Assembly: GCF_036621135.1 (NCBI RefSeq)
Contig: NZ_JAZIBG010000009.1
Span: 62,001-126,000 of the forward strand
From: Aquincola agrisoli
GTDB taxonomy: Bacteria; Pseudomonadota; Gammaproteobacteria; Burkholderiales; Burkholderiaceae_C
DNA: 64,000 bases
Direction of reading: 5' to 3'
Shown: in pieces, positions 58,758 to 64,000 of the stretch
Layout: every line of letters begins with the position of its first letter
Numbering within the stretch: the stretch's first letter is position 1
Translations under genes and position numbers: made by a program
The notes under the pieces: model-generated
Database searches by the model: none
Told to the model about the DNA's origin: nothing
The model's input: only the letters and a program-made list of their open reading frames with translations

Positions 58758-60998
58758 TCACAGCCGCACCTCCAGGCCGGCATGCACGCTGCGCCCCGGC
58801 TCGGGTGCGTAGTTGCGTATGAATGAAGCGCTGTTGCGTATCGCCTGGTCCGTCAGGTTGCGGCCGGCCAGGAACAGGCTCAGCAGCCGGCCGCCGTCCA
58901 GGCGCGTCGACCAGCGCAGGTTGGCGTTGAGCTGGAAGTAGCCCTTCGTCGCGGTCTCGTTCTCGCCGGGCCGCCGCTGCGCGCGTGCGCGGGTCGCGCG
59001 CAGGTCGCCGAACCACGCCCCCTGCTGCACCTGCAGGCTGAGGCCGTACCGCTGCGGAGGCATGCGCGGCACGTCGTGCCCGCCATCCAGCCGCGCCCGC
59101 ACGGCGTCGGAGAACAGCACCAGCCGCGGATCGCCCGCCGCCGCCCAGGGCAGGCGGTAGGCCAGCTCGGCCTCGTAGCCGTGCAGCCGGGCCGGCGCCT
59201 GCTCGTACTTGGTGGCGGGCAGGCAATGGTCGAGCCGCACGCACAGCAGCGTCGCCTTGCCTTCCTCGGGCCGGTAGAACCAGCCCAGGCTGCGCTGGTA
59301 GATGTAGCTGTCGCTGTGGTAGCGGTAGGCGTTGGCGCGCCAGGACACGCGGCCCTGGGCGTGCTGCCAGCCCAGGTCCCAGCCGATGAGCTTCTCGATG
59401 TCGAGCCCGGTGTTGCCGAGGTCGAAGCTGCGCGTGGCGATGTGCGGGCCGCCGGCATACAGCTCCTGCACGTCGGGTGCGCGGCTGACGCGCCAGTGGG
59501 TCAGCGTGACGCTGCCGCCGGGCGCGGCGGCCGGCACGGCCTGCTCCGGCGCCGCGGCCGTCGCCGGCGCGCCGTAGGCGCGCTGCAGCGCGAGCGAGAG
59601 GCTGCCGGGCCAGAAGCGGCGCGTCTGCAGCGGCACCTCGCCGCCCAGCGCCTCGATGGGAAAGGTGTCGGGCGGACGGCTCTCCTGGTACTCCGCGCGC
59701 AGGCCGCCCTCGAGCTGCCAGCGGCCCCAGCCCACGCGCTCGACCGCGAAGACGCCGACGCTGCGCACGCGGGTGCGCGGCACGAAGGCCTCCTGGCCCA
59801 GCGCAGAGAACAGCCTGTCCTGCCATTGCAGGCCCAGCGTGCCCGAGCCGCTCGCGGCCCAGGCGTGGTCGAGCTCGGCGCGGCCTTCGAGCACCCGGTT
59901 GCGGAAGCGCGTGGTGACGAGGCCGCCGTCCACCTCGTCGTGGCCGTAGTCCACGTGCGTGAGCCGCACGCGCAGCTGCGGCGCGGCCTCGGCCGGCAGG
60001 TCGAACTCGCCCTGGAAGTCGACGCGGCGCTGCTGCGCCTGGATGCGCACCCGCTCCTCGGGCACTGCGGCGCCAGGGGCGCCGGGGCCGTGCGAGTGCG
60101 CCCCCGGCGGGATGCCGTAGCCCTGGCTCAGCCGCGAGACCGAGAGGCCGAAGGCGCCGTCGCCGTACACGCGGCTGAGCGCCAGCGCGCCGCCTTCGGT
60201 GCGGGCGTCGGTGTTGTCGATGTGGCCTCGGGTGTTGCGGCCGTTGACGAGCTGGAACTGCTCGCGGATCGCAGCCTCGTCGAGCGCCCAGCCCGGGATG
60301 CGGGTGCGCGGGCTGTGCCGTCCGTGCACGTCGACGTGCCAGGCCAGCGACTCGCCCGCCGGGCCGTCGAGGCGGACGAGGCCGAGGCGGCCGTCGGTGC
60401 CCGCACGCGCCTCGGCGCGCGAGCGCAGCCGGGCCGGCCGGCGCATCGGGATGCGCTGCTCGTCGATCTCCACCGCGCCGCCGATCGCGCTGCCGCCGAA
60501 GCGCACCGCCGCAGGGCCGCGGTGCACGACGATGTGCTCGGCGAGCGCCGGCTCCACCATCACCCCGTGGTCGGCGCTGACCGACGAGGCATCGTGCGTG
60601 CCGAGGCCGCCCTGCATCACCCGTGTGCGCGAGCCGCCCTGCCCGCGGATCACCGGCAGGCCCACGTTGGGGCCGAAGCTGGCGTTGCCGACGCCCAGCT
60701 CGTCCTGCAGCGTCGCGCCCAGCGTGGACGACACGCGCCCGCGCAGCCCGGGGCCGCTCAGCACCGAGTGCGGGCCGGCGCCCTGCGGGGGCGGCGCGTT
60801 GCGCGAGCCCGTCACCGTGACGGTGACCGACGGCTCGGCAGGCGCGGCCCCGGACGCCGGGAGCTCGGGCGGCTGCGGCGCGGCGCGCGCGCCTTCCGCC
60901 AGCACCCCGGCCGCCACCACCAGCGCGGGCCACGGCAGGCGGCGGCGTGCGCGGGCGGCTTCGGCCGGCGCCGGCTTGGATTCGCAATCATGTTGCAT
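58758..60998 (-). CDS. ZnuD-like TonB-dependent zinc receptor
   Basis: A 746-residue outer-membrane receptor. After a signal (ending near AEGARA) the plug domain reads SSTLGATLQDELGVGNASFGPNVGLPVIRGQGGSRTRVMQGG, then DASSVSADHGVMVEPALAEHIVVHRGPAAVRFGGSAIGGAVEI; these blocks match neisserial ZnuD better than siderophore receptors. A His-containing loop, PGAHSHGPG, lies in the barrel near residue 300, comparable to ZnuD metal loops, and the barrel ends in a C-terminal Leu (GLEVRL). It should import zinc with TonB energy. Palindrome 2 is 15 bases from its ATG, next to a TATAGT -10. Confidence 0.9.
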   Translation of the reverse strand: MQHDCESKPAPAEAARARRRLPWPALVVAAGVLAEGARAAPQPPELPASGAAPAEPSVTVTVTGSRNAPPPQGAGPHSVLSGPGLRGRVSSTLGATLQDELGVGNASFGPNVGLPVIRGQGGSRTRVMQGGLGTHDASSVSADHGVMVEPALAEHIVVHRGPAAVRFGGSAIGGAVEIDEQRIPMRRPARLRSRAEARAGTDGRLGLVRLDGPAGESLAWHVDVHGRHSPRTRIPGWALDEAAIREQFQLVNGRNTRGHIDNTDARTEGGALALSRVYGDGAFGLSVSRLSQGYGIPPGAHSHGPGAPGAAVPEERVRIQAQQRRVDFQGEFDLPAEAAPQLRVRLTHVDYGHDEVDGGLVTTRFRNRVLEGRAELDHAWAASGSGTLGLQWQDRLFSALGQEAFVPRTRVRSVGVFAVERVGWGRWQLEGGLRAEYQESRPPDTFPIEALGGEVPLQTRRFWPGSLSLALQRAYGAPATAAAPEQAVPAAAPGGSVTLTHWRVSRAPDVQELYAGGPHIATRSFDLGNTGLDIEKLIGWDLGWQHAQGRVSWRANAYRYHSDSYIYQRSLGWFYRPEEGKATLLCVRLDHCLPATKYEQAPARLHGYEAELAYRLPWAAAGDPRLVLFSDAVRARLDGGHDVPRMPPQRYGLSLQVQQGAWFGDLRATRARAQRRPGENETATKGYFQLNANLRWSTRLDGGRLLSLFLAGRNLTDQAIRNSASFIRNYAPEPGRSVHAGLEVRL

Positions 60999-61012
60999 GT
61001 TCCGGACTATAG

Positions 61013-61027
61013 TGCAACTGAGTTGCT
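61013..61027. promoter_or_regulatory. Zur-type palindrome 2 (receptor side)
   Basis: TGCAAC-TGA-GTTGCT has the same core as palindrome 1 with one mismatch at the right end. It lies directly upstream of a TATAGT -10-like hexamer (61006-61011 on the - strand), so binding there would block the receptor promoter. Confidence 0.7.
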
Positions 61028-61039
61028 TTTAATGTACAT

Positions 61040-61054
61040 TGCAACAACGTTGCA
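61040..61054. promoter_or_regulatory. Zur-type palindrome 3 (PEP-CTERM side)
   Basis: TGCAAC-AAC-GTTGCA is a perfect 6-3-6 dyad, 30 bases ahead of the second PEP-CTERM start codon and 12 bases from palindrome 2. One repressor-bound block could cover both divergent promoters. Confidence 0.72.
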
Positions 61055-61084
61055 TGACATGAACCAACGCCCAGGAGAAAAACC

Positions 61085-61786
61085 ATGTTCGATCGATTCG
61101 CCATCGCCGGCCTGCTGGCCGCGGGCAGCCTCGTCCCCTTCGCAGCGCACGCCGTCGGCGAGCACGACCATGCCGGCGACGTCGCCGTGTCGGCGGTCGG
61201 CGGCCAGCTGGTCCTGGGCGGCGGCTTCCAGACCACCGCCAGCGGCCACAAGCTCTACGAGGCCGAGTTCGGCGACCAGTTCGTCTACTACCAGACCAGC
61301 AACCCCGGCTTCCAGACGCAGGACGGCGCCGCGCTGCTGCCGGGCACCTTCCTGAGCTTCGCGGGCGTGGGCGCGCTGGGCTTCTGGAACGGCACCGCGT
61401 GGGGCACGGCCGCCGCCGGCGACTACGTCTCGATCCGCGACGCCGCGGGCCAGGACACGCAATGGACCGGCAGCGGCGTGGCCGCCGGCGCCTCGTCTTA
61501 CATCGCGCGGGTCGACGCCGGCGGCGGCGTCCACGCCCACGTGCCCTTCAGCACCAACCCGCTCGGCACCGAGGGCGCCTACCTGATCCAGCTGCAGCTC
61601 ACCTCGCCGGACTACGCCTCGTCGACCCCGTTCTACATCGCGTTCAACTACGGGCTCAGCCACGAGGACTTCGAGCTGGCGGTCGATTCCCTGGTGACGG
61701 CGGTGCCCGAGCCCGGCACCTACGCGCTGATGCTGCTCGGCCTGGGCGCCGTGGGCATGGCGGCCCGCCGCCGCTCGGCCCGCTGA
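61085..61786 (+). CDS. Second PEP-CTERM protein of the zinc locus
   Basis: A 233-residue surface protein: signal MFDRFAIAGLLAAGSLVPFAAHA, early His/Asp residues (GEHDHAGD), a beta-rich body with DAGGGVHAHVPF and a VPEPGT-hydrophobic helix-RRR anchor. GGAGAAA lies ahead of the ATG. The body is homologous to the following gene: NPGFQTQDG, GGGVHAH, GAYLIQLQL and FNYGLSHEDFELAVDS align with NPGFQ-like DPGFQAFGG, GGGIHAH, GAYMVTLEL and FEYGISEAQMLQAIES. It is divergent from the receptor, under palindrome 3, and probably zinc-repressed. Confidence 0.85.
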   Translation: MFDRFAIAGLLAAGSLVPFAAHAVGEHDHAGDVAVSAVGGQLVLGGGFQTTASGHKLYEAEFGDQFVYYQTSNPGFQTQDGAALLPGTFLSFAGVGALGFWNGTAWGTAAAGDYVSIRDAAGQDTQWTGSGVAAGASSYIARVDAGGGVHAHVPFSTNPLGTEGAYLIQLQLTSPDYASSTPFYIAFNYGLSHEDFELAVDSLVTAVPEPGTYALMLLGLGAVGMAARRRSAR

Positions 61787-61842
61787 GCATGATCCGCCGG
61801 CCCGTGCCGCACGGCCGCGCCGGTGCCCGCGGCACCCACGCC

Positions 61843-62823
61843 ATGCACACGCGATCACCGTCGCTGCGCTACGCGAGGCTGCTCGTCGTTGCGATGCAGG
61901 TCGCATCACCCGCGTGGGCCCTTCACTTCGACATCGAGCTGCGCACCAGCCAGGGTCCCCAGGCGGGCAGCCGCATCGCCACCGAGTTCTTCGGCGACCT
62001 GGGCCTGGCCGGCCGGCTGCCGATCGACCACCAGACCGGGCAGAAGATCTTTCCCGGCTACTTCGGCGACTTCGAGGGCGGCGACTGCGCCACCGACGAT
62101 CCGGGCTTCCAGGCCTTCGGCGGCCACTTCCTGCAGAACGAGGAGGTGCACTTCCGCGCGCTGGGCACGCTGCTGTACTGGAACCCGCAGACCGCGGCGT
62201 GGGGGCCGGCGCCGGCAGGCGTGAGCATCGCGCTCTTCGGCGCGGTGCCGCCCGAGGTGCTGCGCAACTACATCCGCGATCCGGCCCAGTGGACCAACGA
62301 GTACCACTACTGGCTGCGCGGCACGCGCTTCGCGGCCTCGGGCGTCTCCGGCCCACTCACCGCGGCCATCGCGCGCGCCGGCAGCGGGGGCGGCATCCAC
62401 GCGCACCTCGACTGGAAGATCACCGCGGCCGCCGACAGCGTTGCGACGACCGCCTGCAGCGCCATCGGCAGCCCGCCGGCCGGCGCCTACATGGTCACGC
62501 TGGAGCTGTGGTCGCCCGCCGTCTCGGCAGGGCAGCAGAAGTACCTGCCGTCGCAGCCGGTGCAGGTGGTGTTCGAGTACGGCATCAGCGAGGCGCAGAT
62601 GCTGCAGGCGATCGAGTCCCGGGTGCTGCCGCCCGCACCCCCGCCGCCGTCGCCGCCACCGCCTCCTCCTCCACCGCCTTCTCCACCACCGCCGCCGCCG
62701 GCGCCCGGGCCGCCTGCCGGGCCGCCCCCGGCACCCCCGCCGAGCCCGCCCCCACCCGTGGCGGCCCCCGCCCTCGCCCCCTGGGGCCCGCCGGCCAGGT
62801 TGCCGTGGGACAGCGGACGCTGA
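61843..62823 (+). CDS. Paralogue with proline-rich tail instead of PEP-CTERM
   Basis: A 326-residue protein. Signal MHTRSPSLRYARLLVVAMQVASPAWA, then a domain homologous to the preceding PEP-CTERM protein (HFDIELRT, DPGFQAFGGHFLQNEEVHF, GGGIHAHLDW, GAYMVTLELWSP, FEYGISEAQM). Two Cys (GDCATDD and TTACSA) are extra. From about residue 260 the sequence is almost only Pro with Ala, Ser and Gly and ends WDSGR, so no sorting helix exists. An in-frame ATG at 61789, two bases past the previous stop, is the other candidate start; 61843 is preferred because it leaves a normal signal peptide. Confidence 0.72.
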   Translation: MHTRSPSLRYARLLVVAMQVASPAWALHFDIELRTSQGPQAGSRIATEFFGDLGLAGRLPIDHQTGQKIFPGYFGDFEGGDCATDDPGFQAFGGHFLQNEEVHFRALGTLLYWNPQTAAWGPAPAGVSIALFGAVPPEVLRNYIRDPAQWTNEYHYWLRGTRFAASGVSGPLTAAIARAGSGGGIHAHLDWKITAAADSVATTACSAIGSPPAGAYMVTLELWSPAVSAGQQKYLPSQPVQVVFEYGISEAQMLQAIESRVLPPAPPPPSPPPPPPPPPSPPPPPPAPGPPAGPPPAPPPSPPPPVAAPALAPWGPPARLPWDSGR

Positions 62824-62892
62824 GGCACGGGCCCCCCGTCATCGGCACGGTTCATGCGTCACAGCGAGTGAACTGCGCCACGGAGCACCTGC

Positions 62893-63495
62893 ATGAAGAT
62901 CCACCGCCGCCAGTTGCTGCCGCCCCTTGCCGCCGGTGCGCTCGTGCTCGCAGCGGCGGCCCTGTGGCTGGCCGCGCCCTGGCGCGAGGCCGAACCGCAG
63001 GCGGCCGAGGCACCACCCGTGCCGTCGGTGCCCGGCTACAGGACCATCACCTGGGCCGACCTGCTGCCGCCCGGCTGGCACCCGCACGAGGGGCTGTCGG
63101 CCGAGGACATCGGCGCGCTGCGGGATGACGACCCGCGCGCCGTCGAGCTGATGCAGCGCATGCGCTGGGACGAGGCCCCGCCCCATGCCGCCATGGACGG
63201 CCTGCCGGTCAACCTGGCGGGCTACGTGGTGCCGCTGCAGCAGGCCGGCCGCGCACTGAAGGAGTTCCTGCTGGTGCCGCATTTCGGCGCCTGCATCCAC
63301 ACCCCGCCGCCGCCGGCCAACCAGATCGTGCACGTGACGCTGGCCGAGCCGGCGGCGAACCTGCACGCGATGGACGCCGTCTGGGTGCGCGGCCCGCTGC
63401 AGGCGCGGCGCGTCGACTCGGTGATGGGCACCAGCGTCTACACGCTCGCGGCCGGCAGTGTCGAGAAGATCGTGCAGCCCTGGCGCTGGAACTGA
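62893..63495 (+). CDS. DUF3299 domain-containing protein
   Basis: A 200-residue protein with N-terminal anchor or signal (RRQLLPPLAAGALVLAAAALWLAAPW) and the DUF3299 core: ITWADLLPPGWHP, VNLAGYVVPLQ, EFLLVPHFGACIHTPPPPANQIVHV. The conserved HFGACIHTPPPP block suggests a metal-linked role. Members of this family occur in the Zur-controlled PA4063-PA4066 locus of Pseudomonas aeruginosa as I recall, which fits the present context. It lies 69 bases behind the proline-rich paralogue and is probably transcribed with it. Confidence 0.85.
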   Translation: MKIHRRQLLPPLAAGALVLAAAALWLAAPWREAEPQAAEAPPVPSVPGYRTITWADLLPPGWHPHEGLSAEDIGALRDDDPRAVELMQRMRWDEAPPHAAMDGLPVNLAGYVVPLQQAGRALKEFLLVPHFGACIHTPPPPANQIVHVTLAEPAANLHAMDAVWVRGPLQARRVDSVMGTSVYTLAAGSVEKIVQPWRWN

Positions 63496-63520
63496 AGCGC
63501 TGCCGGGCGCCGGCGGCAAC

Positions 63521-64000
63521 TCACTTCACGCGCTGCTTCTCCAGCTTGCGCGCCAGCGTGCGGCGGTGCATGCCCAGGCGCCGCGCCGTCTCGGAGATGT
63601 TGAAGCCGGTTTCCGCCAGCGTCTCGTGGATGCGCTCCCATTCGAGCGTCTTGATCGACGTGGAGCGGCCTTGCACTTCGACCTCCGCATCCCCCGCCGC
63701 ACGGCCGAAGGCGGCCTCGATGTCGTCGGTGTTCGAGGGCTTGGCCAGGTAGTGGCAGGCACCGAGCTTGATCGCCTCGACGGCGGTGGCGATGCTCGCG
63801 AAGCCGGTCAGCACGACGATCAGCATCTCCGGGTCGTGGGCATGCAGCGCCCGGACGCAGGCAAGCCCGGAAGCGTCGCCCTGCAGCTTGAGGTCGACCA
63901 CCGCGCGCTGCGGCGAATGCCGCTCCAGCACCGCCTCCACCTCGCCCAGGCTCGCCGCGAGCAGCACCTTGTAGCCGCGCCGCTCGAGGGAGCGGCTCAG
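63521..64000 (-). CDS. RegA/PrrA/ActR-type response regulator (cut by window end)
   Basis: The C-terminal 159 residues of a response regulator; the start lies beyond the window. Visible parts: the receiver with phospho-acceptor Asp in RAVVDLKLQG, VVLTGFASI with the switch Thr, and the Lys in LAKPSNTDDI, then a short linker and a Fis-type helix-turn-helix (IHETLAETGFNISETARRLGMHRRTLARKLEK). This two-domain layout without an ATPase domain is the RegA/PrrA redox regulator pattern. Its partner kinase is probably just outside. It is convergent with the DUF3299 gene. Confidence 0.9.
   Translation of the reverse strand: MSRSLERRGYKVLLAASLGEVEAVLERHSPQRAVVDLKLQGDASGLACVRALHAHDPEMLIVVLTGFASIATAVEAIKLGACHYLAKPSNTDDIEAAFGRAAGDAEVEVQGRSTSIKTLEWERIHETLAETGFNISETARRLGMHRRTLARKLEKQRVK

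Noticed and set aside
56368..58812. An 814-codon open frame on the + strand
   Set aside because: Antisense to the zur-like and lipoprotein genes; composition is that of a shadow frame and no domain is visible.
61013..61054. Possible short CRISPR-like repeat from the two adjacent dyads
   Set aside because: Only two copies, no regular spacers and no cas genes; the dyads fit operators at divergent promoters.
62623..62800. Frameshift explanation for the proline-rich tail
   Set aside because: The tail stays in the frame of a homologous domain and uses varied Pro codons; the other frames do not restore a PEP-CTERM helix.
1..64000. tRNA, rRNA, prophage or insertion sequence
   Set aside because: I looked for the characteristic stems, integrases and transposases and saw none; a covariance-model and transposase search would be needed to be certain.

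Overview
The window is a 64 kb chromosomal stretch of a very GC-rich betaproteobacterium. Three Bug-type periplasmic receptors without their permeases, a TRAP transporter, PEP-CTERM surface proteins, a HutF/HutG-type histidine pathway and a RegA-like regulator all point to Burkholderiales, near the Comamonadaceae/Rubrivivax-Leptothrix group. This placement is inferred from gene content and composition. Genes are densely packed with many 4-bp start/stop overlaps. I saw no rRNA, tRNA, CRISPR array, phage or insertion sequence.

Layout. 0-5.9 kb: DUF808 and DUF1415 proteins, an exported coiled-coil protein, a LacI regulator and an Lhr-like DEXH helicase. 5.9-8.9 kb: a small export cluster of a lipoprotein RidA, a Tat-exported PLP enzyme and a PEP-CTERM protein, behind a palindrome-rich leader. 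8.9-10.8 kb: DUF429 protein and a type III asparaginase. 10.8-18.9 kb: histidine utilisation, with hutH followed by a NitT/TauT-type ABC transporter on one strand and hutC-hutD-hutG-hutF on the other, around a HutC-like operator. hutU and hutI are absent. hutH carries two in-frame insertions derived from a repeat that recurs in a TRAP intergenic region. 18.9-23.4 kb: DUF1016 nuclease, BvgS-like kinase and a membrane coiled-coil protein. 23.4-29.5 kb: glucarate dehydratase and a Bug receptor, divergent from a GntR regulator across a perfect palindrome, then a TRAP transporter. 29.6-38.7 kb: YaeQ, a divergent two-gene copper-amine-oxidase-like pair, prolyl oligopeptidase, GNAT, exonuclease, SDR, an iron-sulfur flavoreductase, DUF1624 and TerB proteins.

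38.7-49.9 kb is an acyl-CoA degradation operon led by a LysR gene. It holds a two-subunit CoA-transferase, a class III CoA-transferase, a hydratase/dehydrogenase fusion, an extra hydratase, a MaoC protein, two Bug receptors and a thiolase-fold protein without its usual cysteine beside a DUF35 partner (aldolase-like). A broken acyl-CoA dehydrogenase-like gene lies in the middle. 49.9-55.0 kb: tandem universal stress protein, P-type ATPase and a DUF2145 pair.

55.1-63.5 kb is the most striking region, a probable zinc-starvation locus. Three matching TGCAAC-N3-GTTGCA palindromes (one with an end mismatch) precede an all3515-like PEP-CTERM protein, a ZnuD-like TonB receptor, and a second PEP-CTERM protein with a tandem paralogue whose anchor is replaced by a proline-rich tail. 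A Fur-family (Zur-like) repressor, a large lipoprotein and a DUF3299 protein complete it. I read it as a Zur-controlled zinc capture and uptake system with undescribed surface proteins. The window ends inside a RegA/PrrA-type response regulator.
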